In this document: in pieces, positions 31,821 through 39,845 of the stretch
Layout of the letters: every line of letters starts with the position of its first letter
Position numbering within the stretch: the stretch's first letter is position 1
Assembly: GCA_946221915.1 (NCBI GenBank)
Contig: CAMIKG010000024.1
Location: 1-56,597, forward strand
Direction: 5' to 3'
Origin: an uncultured Erwinia sp.
GTDB lineage: Bacteria > Pseudomonadota > Gammaproteobacteria > Enterobacterales > Enterobacteriaceae
DNA: 56,597 nt
Translations under genes and position numbers: made by a program
Notes under the pieces: model-generated
Told to the model about the DNA's origin: nothing
The model's database searches: none
The model's input: only the letters and a program-made list of their open reading frames with translations

Positions 31821-32759
31821 ATGGACCCGCTTGATGATGTTTTTGCCGCCATGCAGCTGAAAAGCGCCCTTTATTCGCGTCTGGTGGCTGGCGCGCCCTG
31901 GGGCGTCAGCTTTGTGCAGAGTCGTTCGATTCGCTTTGGTTTTATGATTAAAGGCCGCGCTGTGCTGGAGGTGGCCGGGCTGCCGCCAGTCGAACTGGCG
32001 CAGGGCGCAGGTTTTATCGTGCAGCCTGATACGCTGCTGTCACTGCGCGATGCCCCCGGCACGCCCACCCGCTGGTGTGAAGAGGTGTTTGCCGACTGCA
32101 CGGGCAAAACCGCCGCGTTCGGCGGTGACGGTGTCACGTCAGAAATCATGTGTGGCTGGTTTACTTTTGATGCCGCAGGAGCAGAACCATTGCTGTCGCT
32201 GTTGCCGCAGCTGGTCACCCTGCCCGCCGATGCCATGCGCTCTCCGCTGTTACAGGCGGCGCTGGAGCTGCTGGCGCTGGAAACCCGCGAGGAAAATCTG
32301 GGGGCACGCATTGTCATCAGCCGGCTGGCAGATGTGGTGTTTGTGCAGGCGATCCGCGCCTACTGTCAGCGCGAACAGCCGCAACGAGGCTGGCTGGCGG
32401 CGCTCACGGATGCCAGACTGGGCAGAGTGATCAAACAGCTGCATCAGCAGATCGCGCATCCGTGGCAGCTGGCGGAAATGGCCGCGCTGGCGGGGATGTC
32501 ACGTTCCGCCTTTGCCGCCGCGTTTAAAACCACCATCGGCCATGCGCCAGGCGATTACCTGACGCGCTGGCGCATGTACCGCGCCCGCTGCTTGCTGGGA
32601 CATGATGATTTGTCGCTGGAGGCCATCGCCGCACGCGTGGGTTACGATTCGGCGATAACCCTGGGGCGCGCCTTCAAGCGTTTTCAGGGGCAAACACCGG
32701 GCGAATATCGCCGCCAGCGCGCTATCGCCCGGCGCGTCACAGGCGCTGACGTGACTTAG
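31821..32759 (+). CDS. AraC-family regulator with N-terminal cupin
   Basis: This regulator has about 312 residues: N-terminal cupin_6 ligand domain (about 1-180, PWGVSFVQSRSIRFGFMIKG) and C-terminal AraC DNA-binding domain with two helix-turn-helix motifs (WQLAEMAALAGMSRSAFAAA and LEAIAARVGYDSAITLGRAF). The ATG at 31821 has AGG upstream and gives the usual start (MDPLDDVF); the frame is open 18 codons further. The divergent MDR gene is the probable target. Members of this subgroup (COG2207 with cupin_6) often answer to small aldehydes or aromatic compounds. Confidence 0.9.
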   Translation: MDPLDDVFAAMQLKSALYSRLVAGAPWGVSFVQSRSIRFGFMIKGRAVLEVAGLPPVELAQGAGFIVQPDTLLSLRDAPGTPTRWCEEVFADCTGKTAAFGGDGVTSEIMCGWFTFDAAGAEPLLSLLPQLVTLPADAMRSPLLQAALELLALETREENLGARIVISRLADVVFVQAIRAYCQREQPQRGWLAALTDARLGRVIKQLHQQIAHPWQLAEMAALAGMSRSAFAAAFKTTIGHAPGDYLTRWRMYRARCLLGHDDLSLEAIAARVGYDSAITLGRAFKRFQGQTPGEYRRQRAIARRVTGADVT

Positions 32760-32983
32760 CGGCCGGGGCCGGATTCGCCGTGCAGCGAGAGAAAACGCCC
32801 GTCAATGTTCTGGCGGAAATAGGCGTCACAATCAAGGCTGCGGCTGAAAGCCTGGTAGGTTTTGGCGGGTACTGCCAGCCAGCGGCGGCAGCTGCCGTTT
32901 TTGTACTCCAGCTCCAGCACTCCCGCCGTGGGGTCATAACCAGCGCTGATAAAAAGAGAAGATACAATTTCGTGCCGTTTCAC
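32756..32983 (-). CDS. KTSC-domain protein
   Basis: This 75-residue protein is made up of a single KTSC domain, named for its likeness to part of lysyl-tRNA synthetase: SSLFISAGYDPTAGVLELEY and VPAKTYQAFSRS are typical. The function is unknown. The start is GTG (32983), with AGGAG 8 nt upstream. Its 3' end overlaps the convergent AraC gene by 4 bp. Confidence 0.8.
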   Translation of the reverse strand: MKRHEIVSSLFISAGYDPTAGVLELEYKNGSCRRWLAVPAKTYQAFSRSLDCDAYFRQNIDGRFLSLHGESGPGR

Positions 32984-33159
32984 GGATCAGACTCCTGTCC
33001 TGAGACTGCATGGCGAGCGGGCAACAACAGATTTCCTCACTCCCTGCAGCAAATAAATGACAGCCCGGATAGGGGATATACGGGCCCTTTCGCCAACAAT
33101 AAACAACGCTTCTATCGGCAAAAAAGCCTGTAACTTGAATAAGTTTTCTGCGCATGCCA

Positions 33160-33190
33160 CAAAAAATCAAGGGAGCCATTGCTGGCTCCC
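33160..33190 (-). terminator. Intrinsic terminator of the EF-G paralogue gene
   Basis: On the minus strand GGGAGCCA-GCAA-TGGCTCCC (8-bp stem, 4-nt loop; 33171-33190) is followed by TTGATTTTTT. It lies 33 bp beyond the stop codon. A textbook terminator. Confidence 0.85.
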
Positions 33191-33223
33191 CTGTTCCGAT
33201 CGCATATTTCGGGTGAAATAGCG

Positions 33224-35323
33224 TTACGACTTACGCATGGCAATAATGCTCTCCGCCACATGACGCGGCACTGCGGCATAGTGATCGAACTCCATACTGA
33301 AGGTGGCGCGTCCCTGTGACATCGAGCGCAGGCTGGTGGCATAGCCGAACATCTCGGCCAGCGGCACCATGGCGTGGATTTGGCGGTTACCCATCACCTC
33401 GTCCATCGACAGAATATTGCCGCGCCGGGCGTTCAGATCACCAATCAGGTTCCCCATATACTCCTCCGGCGTTTCCACCTCCACGCGCATCACCGGCTCG
33501 AGGATCTGTGGCGTCGCCTGACGCGCCGCTTCTCTAAAGCCCAGCGAGGCCGCCATCTTAAACGCCAGTTCCGATGAGTCGACATCATGATACGAACCAA
33601 AGGTGAGCGTCGCTTTGAGATCAACCACCGGATAGCCCGCCAGCACGCCACTGTTCAGTGCTTCACGGATGCCCTTTTCCACCGACGGAATAAACTCGCG
33701 CGGCACCACGCCGCCTTTGGTGGCATCGTCAAACACAAAGCCCTGACCTGGCGGCAGCGGTTCCAGTGCCAGCACCACATGCCCGTACTGCCCTTTACCG
33801 CCGGACTGACGGACAAATTTGCCCTCCACATCCTGCACTGCGCGGGTAATGGTCTCGCGATAGGTCACCTGCGGACGACCGATCGTCGCTTCCACAGCAA
33901 ACTCGCGCTTCATGCGGTCAACGATAATCTCCAGATGTAACTCGCCCATACCGGAAATGATCGTCTGGCCCGATTCAGCATCGGTATGCAGGTGGAACGA
34001 CGGATCTTCTGCCGCCAGCCGCTGCAGTGCGATAGCCATTTTCTCCTGGTCGGCTTTGGTTTTCGGCTCGATCGCCAGAGAAATCACCGGCTCCGGGAAA
34101 ACCATCCTTTCCAGCGTCAGCACCGCGTTCGGGTCGCAAAGCGTATCACCGGTGGTCACCTCTTTCAGACCGACGCAGGCAGCGATATCGCCCGCGCGGA
34201 TCTCATCCACTTCATGACGCGCGTTAGCATGCATCTGCACAATACGGCCAATGCGCTCTTTTTTCCCTTTTACCGGGTTCCATACGCTGTCGCCTTTGTG
34301 CAACACGCCGGAGTAGACGCGCACAAAGGTGAGCTGGCCGACGTACGGGTCGCTCATCAGCTTAAATGCCAGCGCTGAGAACTTTTCGTTGTCATCGGCA
34401 TGGCGCACCACCTGCGTGCCCTGCTCATCTTCGCCCTGCACCGCCGGGATATCGCGCGGCGACGGCATCAGTTCCACTACCGCATCCAGCATGCGCTGCA
34501 CGCCTTTGTTCTTAAACGCGCTGCCGCACAGCACTGGCTGGATCTCGCCCGCTACCGTACGCTGGCGCAGGCCCTGCGTCACTTCGGCTTCGCTCAGGTC
34601 GCCCTGTTCGAGGTATTTATCCATCAGCGCCTCCGAGGCTTCCGCCGCCGCTGCCACCATTTTTTCCCGCCATAGCTGCGCACTGTCCAGCAGCGCCGCC
34701 GGAATCGGTGCATAGCGGAAGCTCATGCCCTGACTGGCGTCATCCCAGTAGATGGCGCGCATTTTATTCAGATCAATCACACCGGCAAACTGCTCTTCGC
34801 TGCCAATCGGAATGACAATCGGCACCGGATGCGCATTCAGGCGATCGGTCATCATTTGCACGACGCGGAAGAAATCCGCGCCGGGGCGGTCCATTTTGTT
34901 GACGAAGGCCAGCCGCGGTACATGGTATTTATTCGCCTGCCGCCAGACGGTTTCCGACTGCGGCTGCACACCGCCGACCGAGTCATAGACCATCACCGCG
35001 CCGTCCAGCACGCGCATGGATCGTTCCACCTCAATGGTGAAATCCACGTGGCCCGGGGTGTCGATAATATTGATGCGATGCGGGGTGAAGCTGTTATCCA
35101 TTCCCGGCCAGAAGCAGCTTACTGCTGCCGAAGTAATGGTAATGCCGCGCTCCTGCTCCTGCGCCATCCAGTCGGTCGTCGCTGCGCCATCGTGCACTTC
35201 ACCCAGTTTATGGCTCATGCCAGTGTAAAACAGGATGCGCTCGGTGGTGGTGGTCTTACCGGCATCAATGTGAGCGGAAATACCAATGTTGCGGTAACGT
35301 TCGATGGGGATGGGTCGGGGCAT
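33224..35323 (-). CDS. fusA: Elongation factor G paralogue (EF-G2 type)
   Basis: This translational GTPase of 699 residues has all five EF-G domains. GTPase motifs are AHIDAGKTTTTER (G1, about 17), DTPGH (G3), NKMD (G4) and the G5-like CGSAF, all intact, as are the domain IV/V segments QSGGKGQYGHVVL, GSYHDVDSSELAFK and MFGYATSLRSMSQGRA. It differs from the housekeeping enteric FusA at many positions (for example domain IV reads LEPLPPGQGFVFDDATKGG) and lies far from rpsL-rpsG-tuf, so it is a second, diverged copy. Paralogous EF-Gs act under starvation, in ribosome recycling, or as resistance forms to EF-G inhibitors; which applies is unknown. Start AAGGA-6-ATG. It is divergent from an ArsR-like regulator gene. 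Confidence 0.93.
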   Translation of the reverse strand: MPRPIPIERYRNIGISAHIDAGKTTTTERILFYTGMSHKLGEVHDGAATTDWMAQEQERGITITSAAVSCFWPGMDNSFTPHRINIIDTPGHVDFTIEVERSMRVLDGAVMVYDSVGGVQPQSETVWRQANKYHVPRLAFVNKMDRPGADFFRVVQMMTDRLNAHPVPIVIPIGSEEQFAGVIDLNKMRAIYWDDASQGMSFRYAPIPAALLDSAQLWREKMVAAAAEASEALMDKYLEQGDLSEAEVTQGLRQRTVAGEIQPVLCGSAFKNKGVQRMLDAVVELMPSPRDIPAVQGEDEQGTQVVRHADDNEKFSALAFKLMSDPYVGQLTFVRVYSGVLHKGDSVWNPVKGKKERIGRIVQMHANARHEVDEIRAGDIAACVGLKEVTTGDTLCDPNAVLTLERMVFPEPVISLAIEPKTKADQEKMAIALQRLAAEDPSFHLHTDAESGQTIISGMGELHLEIIVDRMKREFAVEATIGRPQVTYRETITRAVQDVEGKFVRQSGGKGQYGHVVLALEPLPPGQGFVFDDATKGGVVPREFIPSVEKGIREALNSGVLAGYPVVDLKATLTFGSYHDVDSSELAFKMAASLGFREAARQATPQILEPVMRVEVETPEEYMGNLIGDLNARRGNILSMDEVMGNRQIHAMVPLAEMFGYATSLRSMSQGRATFSMEFDHYAAVPRHVAESIIAMRKS

Positions 35324-35334
35324 GATGCGTCCTT

Positions 35335-35371
35335 AGTCAATTGACTGTTAGTGGTGGCCAGCACACTGGCC
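35335..35371. promoter_or_regulatory. Palindrome and hairpin in the EF-G paralogue leader
   Basis: AGTCAATTGACT (35335-35346) is a perfect 12-bp palindrome directly before the AAGGA ribosome binding site of the EF-G gene. Next to it GGCCAG-CACA-CTGGCC (35356-35371) forms a 6-bp GC hairpin. Either could be an operator or an RNA element controlling EF-G2 synthesis. Confidence 0.4.
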
Positions 35372-35400
35372 GGTTGGTTAATTCGCCACTATCATAGTCC

Positions 35401-35426
35401 AATAGTACGAGTATATACGAACTATT
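35401..35426. promoter_or_regulatory. 26-bp operator-like inverted repeat between EF-G2 and arsR-like genes
   Basis: AATAGTACG and CGAACTATT are 9-bp arms with one mismatch, separated by AGTATATA. The repeat is central in the 180-bp divergent region, about 78 bp from both start codons. AT-rich symmetric arms of this length are typical of ArsR/SmtB-family sites, so the neighbouring regulator is the likely binder. Confidence 0.6.
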
Positions 35427-35503
35427 TGAGCCATCGGTGTTATCAATCAGTGCCCTTTGTTATAGTAGCGGCCCTGCTTTAATCATGTCGCCACAGGAAG
35501 CTT

Positions 35504-35803
35504 ATGATCGCCAATCACCCGGAAACTGAACAGATACGTCTCGACCATGTCCTGCTGGCGCTGGGTAATCCGCTGCGGCTGGAGATCGTGCAAATTCTGG
35601 CGCGTGAAGGGGAACAGGCTTGCGGTTTATTACGTAAAGATGTGGCGAAATCCACCATGACCCATCACTGGCGGGTATTGCGCGACAGCGGTGTGATCTG
35701 GCAGCGGCCACAGGGACGGGAGAACCTGATTTCATTGCGCCGGGAAGACCTGGATGCGCGTTTTCCCGGCTTGCTGGATACCCTGTTGCGGGTAATGGAT
35801 TAA
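35504..35803 (+). CDS. ArsR-family helix-turn-helix regulator
   Basis: This 99-residue protein consists of one winged helix-turn-helix of ArsR type: LLALGNPLRLEIVQILARE, then KSTMTHHWRVLRDSGVIWQRP (recognition helix and wing). The ELCVC metal-binding motif in helix 3 is absent; the only cysteine is in EQACGLL, so it is unlikely to sense metals in the usual way. It is divergent from the EF-G paralogue and its 3' end overlaps the convergent racemase-like gene by 4 bp. The likely target is the intergenic palindrome. Confidence 0.9.
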   Translation: MIANHPETEQIRLDHVLLALGNPLRLEIVQILAREGEQACGLLRKDVAKSTMTHHWRVLRDSGVIWQRPQGRENLISLRREDLDARFPGLLDTLLRVMD

Positions 35804-36429
35804 CCGGCGATCGCCCGGCGCAGGCTGGCGTCCGGCCCGGTTAGTACTTTCACACCCTTAATTAACGGCTGTGCGCCACTCATTGACGATTGCGCCAGCG
35901 CCACACAGTCAATGGTGCTGTCCTGTGCCAGCGCACTCAGCGTAAAATCGGCAATCGAGCGATGACAGGCGGCAAAATCCCCGGCCATAAACTGCGTCCA
36001 CGCCTCCGGCACACAGGCAACCTGCAGACGTTGTGTTTCACCACAGCGCTGCTGAAACAGCGCCTGGGTTGAGGCCAGCGTGGTCGGCGCAGTGCACAGC
36101 ACCAGCAGATGCTGACTGCTGCGCAGCGCTTCATCCGCCAGTGCGGCATCAGGACGCACCAGCGGTTTGCTGAACCTCACGCCCTCTGCCGCCGCACCCA
36201 GCGTGGTACAACTGACGATCACGGCATCTGCCTGCTGGCACAGCGGGTGAATGCGCTCAAGGGTGGCCTGCGTAATCGCGGGTGTCATGCCGCCCGCCTG
36301 CTCCGCTGCTGCCAGCAGATCGGCGGCCAGCGTATGCTGCAGGGTGACCTGGGGTACGCCCAGTTGCACCAGGCTCTGTTCGAAAACGGCAATATTGCTT
36401 TCGGCGGCGTGTAAACAGGCGATAATCAT
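35800..36429 (-). CDS. Aspartate/glutamate racemase-family protein
   Basis: This is a cytosolic 209-residue protein with the Asp/Glu/hydantoin racemase fold. The first catalytic cysteine is in AVIVSCTTLGAAAEG (about 74). The region that normally holds the second cysteine reads VALAQSSMSG, with Ser in its place, so two-base racemisation is doubtful; such one-cysteine members include lyase/decarboxylase-like or binding proteins. Its ATG overlaps the stop of the dcp-like gene upstream (ATGA, 36426-36429), so both are co-translated. Confidence 0.82.
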   Translation of the reverse strand: MIIACLHAAESNIAVFEQSLVQLGVPQVTLQHTLAADLLAAAEQAGGMTPAITQATLERIHPLCQQADAVIVSCTTLGAAAEGVRFSKPLVRPDAALADEALRSSQHLLVLCTAPTTLASTQALFQQRCGETQRLQVACVPEAWTQFMAGDFAACHRSIADFTLSALAQDSTIDCVALAQSSMSGAQPLIKGVKVLTGPDASLRRAIAG

Positions 36430-38561
36430 TCTTCTTTTAACCCACGGTTAATCAGCATCGGTTCAATTTCAGGGTCATGACCGCGCCAGTCATGGTACAA
36501 AGCTTTCAGATCGCTGCTGTTGCCGCGCGACAAAATCGCCTCACGAAATGTCTGCCCGTTCGCGCGCGTCAGGCCGCCCTGTTCACGGAACCACTGAAAA
36601 CCGTCATCCGCCAGCATTTGCGTCCAGATATAGGCGTAGTAGCCCGCCGCATAGCCGTTGCCCCAGATATGCTGGAAGTAGCTGGAACGGTAGCGCGGCG
36701 GCACCGCCGCCAGCTGGATATGCTCCTGCTGCAGCGCGTTTTGTTCAAACTGCGCCACATCCTGCAGCTGACGATCGGCGTGCAGGCCGTGCCAGTGCTG
36801 ATCCAGCAGCGCCGCCGCCAGCAGTTCAGTCATGTCGTAGCCTTTATTGAATTTCGCCGCTTTGCTGATCTTCTCGCGCAGCGCCTGCGGCATTGCTTCT
36901 CCGGTCTGCCAGTGGCGGGCAAAGTTATTGAATACCTGGTCATCGCTGGCCCAGTGCTCGTTAATCTGTGACGGGAATTCAACAAAATCACGCGGCGTGG
37001 CGGTACCGGAAAGGTGCGGGTACTGCTGATCGGCAAAAATACCGTGCAGCGCGTGACCGAATTCGTGGAACAGGGTAATAACCTCATCCCATGACAGCAG
37101 CGCCGGTTGTCCCGCCTGCGGTTTGCTGTAGTTGCAGACGTTATAGATCACCGGTTTGGTGCCCAGCAGTTTCGACTGGTCAACAAAATTGCCCATCCAT
37201 GCGCCGCCGCTCTTACTGTCGCGCTTGAAGAAGTCGGTATAGAACAGCGCCAGCGACGTGCCGTCATGATCCAGCACCTCATACACTTTCACATCGGGGT
37301 GATACACCGGGATATCGTCGCGGGGTTTAAAGGTGATGCCAAACAGCTGGGTGGCGGCATAAAATGCCCCTTTCTCCAGCACATTGTTCAGCTCAAAGTA
37401 GGGTTTGATCTGTGCTTCATCGAGATCGTAACGCGCGCGACGCACCTGCTCGGCATAAAACGCCCAGTCCCAGGCCGCCAGTGTAAAATCACCGCCCTGC
37501 TGATCGATCACCGCCTGTATATCCGCGGCTTCACGCGCGGCGCGCGCTGTCGCGGCGGGTACAATTTCACGCATAAAGCTGAGTGCCGCCTGCGGCGTTT
37601 TCGCCATCTGATCCTGCAACTGCCACTCAGCGAAACTGTTGAAACCGAGCAACTGCGCCTGACTGGCGCGCAGCTGCGCCAGACGCGTCAGGATCTGGCG
37701 CGTATCATTGTCATCGCCCTTCTCCGCCCGCGACCAGGCGGCGTTAAACAGCGCTTCACGCGTGGCACGCTGAGTCAGATTCTGCAGCGCCGGTTGCTGG
37801 GTGGTGTTTTGCAGCGTCAGCAACCAGCGGTCGCTCAGACCACGCTGTGCGGCCGCATCGGCGGCGGCGGCCAGCTCATGTTCACTCAGCCCCGCCAGCT
37901 GGCTTTTATCACTTACCACCAGTGCCCCGGCTTTTCCTGCCGCCAGCAGGCGATTGGCAAAACGCGTGATCAGCGTCGCTGATTCCTGGTTAAGTGCTTT
38001 CAGCTGTGCTTTTTGCGCCTCTGACAGCGTCGCGCCCGCCAGCTGGAAGTGCTGCCAGGTCACCTCGACTAAACGTCGCGCTTCCGGCGATAAATCCAGA
38101 CTGGCGCGCTGCTGAAACACCTTATCCAGCCGGGCAAACAGTTTGCCGTTCAGACGAATATCATCATTCAGCGCCGCCAGTTTTGGCGCGATCTCTTCAT
38201 CAAGCTGTTGCAGATAGTCGTTAGTGTGCGCCGAGGTCATGGCGCTGAACACGCTGTAAGCGCGGTTTAACAACTGGCCGCTGCGCTCCAGCGCTACATA
38301 GGTATTTTCAAACGTCGGCGCATCGGGATTATCGGCAATACGCTGCACCTCGGCGCGTTTCTCAGCGATACCGGCTTCAATCGCGGGCAGATAATCGCTG
38401 TCCTGAATCTGGTCAAAAGGCGGCGCCTGAAACGGTAAGGAACTCGGCTGGCTAAAGGGATTCGCGGCTTGCGTCATGACATCACTCTCCTGTTGATTTT
38501 CCGCCACCGCGCGGGCGCTGAACACCACTGCGATGGCAAGCAATAACACTGATAATTGCAT
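36426..38561 (-). CDS. dcp: Peptidyl-dipeptidase Dcp (M3), exported form
   Basis: This zinc metallopeptidase of 711 residues removes dipeptides from the C-terminus of peptides. It matches E. coli Dcp (681 residues) along its length. The zinc motif HEFGH is in ITLFHEFGHALHGI, with the third ligand in the INEHW-downstream helix, and PPRYRSSYFQHIWGNGYAAGY is the conserved substrate-binding loop. It differs from E. coli Dcp by an N-terminal extension of about 30 residues that looks like a cleavable signal peptide (QLSVLLLAIAVVFSARAVAE), so this form should be periplasmic. An internal ATG at MTQAANPF would give a cytosolic form. It is followed without gap by the racemase-like gene. Confidence 0.93.
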   Translation of the reverse strand: MQLSVLLLAIAVVFSARAVAENQQESDVMTQAANPFSQPSSLPFQAPPFDQIQDSDYLPAIEAGIAEKRAEVQRIADNPDAPTFENTYVALERSGQLLNRAYSVFSAMTSAHTNDYLQQLDEEIAPKLAALNDDIRLNGKLFARLDKVFQQRASLDLSPEARRLVEVTWQHFQLAGATLSEAQKAQLKALNQESATLITRFANRLLAAGKAGALVVSDKSQLAGLSEHELAAAADAAAQRGLSDRWLLTLQNTTQQPALQNLTQRATREALFNAAWSRAEKGDDNDTRQILTRLAQLRASQAQLLGFNSFAEWQLQDQMAKTPQAALSFMREIVPAATARAAREAADIQAVIDQQGGDFTLAAWDWAFYAEQVRRARYDLDEAQIKPYFELNNVLEKGAFYAATQLFGITFKPRDDIPVYHPDVKVYEVLDHDGTSLALFYTDFFKRDSKSGGAWMGNFVDQSKLLGTKPVIYNVCNYSKPQAGQPALLSWDEVITLFHEFGHALHGIFADQQYPHLSGTATPRDFVEFPSQINEHWASDDQVFNNFARHWQTGEAMPQALREKISKAAKFNKGYDMTELLAAALLDQHWHGLHADRQLQDVAQFEQNALQQEHIQLAAVPPRYRSSYFQHIWGNGYAAGYYAYIWTQMLADDGFQWFREQGGLTRANGQTFREAILSRGNSSDLKALYHDWRGHDPEIEPMLINRGLKEE

Positions 38562-38745
38562 ATCCTTAGACTCCTTTCCCTTTTTCTGTACGAAAAAGCC
38601 GTCAGATTGAATCTTAGCAGGCTATGTTCTGCAGCCGACTATCCTTGTGCAGATTTGTCATAGGGCGATGCGAGAATCTCCCCTTAACGCTCGCCAGCCA
38701 CAATGGTAAGGTATAACTACCTGAAAGATAATGAGGAGCAGTGAG

Positions 38746-39492
38746 ATGATTATTTTTGTTACGGGTGCTACCGCCGGTTTTGGACAAAGCATTACTCGCC
38801 GTTTTATTGCAAATGGTCACAAAGTGATTGCCACCGGTCGCCGCCAGGAGCGCCTGCAGGCATTAAAAGATGAACTTGGCGACAACCTCTATCCACTGCA
38901 ACTGGATGTGCGCAATCGCGCGGCGATCGACAATGCCATCGCCAGCCTGCCTGCCGCCTGGCGTGAGATTGATGTGCTGGTGAATAACGCGGGTCTGGCG
39001 CTGGGTATCGAACCGGCGCACAAAGCCAGTATCGAAGACTGGGAAGATATGATCGACACCAACAACAAAGGTCTGGTGTATATGACGCGCGCCGTGCTGC
39101 CAGCGATGGTGGAACGCAACGTCGGCCATATCATTAACCTCGGTTCGATTGCCGGCAGCTACCCCTATCCCGGCGGTAACGTGTATGGCGCGACCAAAGC
39201 GTTTGTGCGCCAGTTTAGCCTCAACTTACGCACCGACCTGCACGGCACCGCGCTGCGCGTGACCGATATTGAACCAGGCCTGGTTGGCGGCACCGAGTTC
39301 TCCAACGTACGCTTTAAAGGCGATGATGGCAAAGCGGATAAAGTGTATGAAGGCGCGACTGCCCTGACGCCGGAAGATGTCACCGAAGCGGTGTACTGGG
39401 TGGCGACCCTGCCGAAGCACGTGAATATCAACACGCTGGAAATGATGCCGGTCGGCCAGTCTCCGGCGGGATTGCGGGTGTATAAAGAGTAA
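38746..39492 (+). CDS. ydfG: YdfG, NADP-dependent 3-hydroxy acid dehydrogenase
   Basis: This is a 248-residue short-chain dehydrogenase. The cofactor motif TGATAGFGQSI is at residues 6-16 and is followed by the arginines of ATGRR that select NADP; NNAGLA follows, and the catalytic set is Ser in GSIAGSYPYPGG, YGATK (Tyr-x-x-x-Lys). It closely follows E. coli YdfG, which oxidises serine and allo-threonine and reduces malonic semialdehyde. The ATG at 38746 follows GGAG. It is divergent from dcp, the same neighbourhood as in E. coli. Confidence 0.95.
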   Translation: MIIFVTGATAGFGQSITRRFIANGHKVIATGRRQERLQALKDELGDNLYPLQLDVRNRAAIDNAIASLPAAWREIDVLVNNAGLALGIEPAHKASIEDWEDMIDTNNKGLVYMTRAVLPAMVERNVGHIINLGSIAGSYPYPGGNVYGATKAFVRQFSLNLRTDLHGTALRVTDIEPGLVGGTEFSNVRFKGDDGKADKVYEGATALTPEDVTEAVYWVATLPKHVNINTLEMMPVGQSPAGLRVYKE

Positions 39493-39845
39493 TGATGATG
39501 TTACGGGGGTCGGCGATCCCCGTATCTTCACAAGCCTCAGCGTTTCCGGCTCGCGAGGTGCTTTCTTCAGCTCACGACCTTTTCTTATCGCCGATAACCC
39601 TTCGCCCCCCTTCACTTCCCGGGAAATGGTCTAAGCTTGATTCTGATACGCTGCTTGCAGTAGCGCTTCCCCAGAACGCTTTCACTCTCATTACTACAGA
39701 GATAGCAGCCTTCCCGGCTGTGACAGAAAGCCGATCCCGTTTCGCATTCATAGCATGACGATCAGTTCAGGTGTTGACGCGGGCATCACGGTGCACTGCC
39801 CGTGTGAAAATGTCCGCTGCAACCTGACTTAAATGAGGCCATTGA
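39493..39845 (+). other. Leader region upstream of treZ, no gene
   Basis: The 353 bp between ydfG and treZ contain no convincing gene; an 88-codon frame has no family or codon signal. A perfect 13-bp palindrome TTATCG-C-CGATAA lies at 39585-39597. A hairpin-like GC stretch (TCCCGGGA) is at about 39629. The trehalose operon promoter is presumably here but no clear -35/-10 pair was found. Confidence 0.5.

Noticed and set aside
37107..37982. 291-codon plus-strand frame inside dcp
   Set aside because: Antisense to the conserved Dcp coding sequence; no recognisable motif or ribosome binding site.
39591..39597. GCCGATAA in the treZ leader as a sigma-28 -10
   Set aside because: No TAAA-type -35 at 11-bp spacing on either strand; it is part of a 13-bp palindrome instead.
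39492..39758. 88-codon frame in the treZ leader
   Set aside because: No ribosome binding site, no motif, composition unlike the neighbours; treated as non-coding leader.
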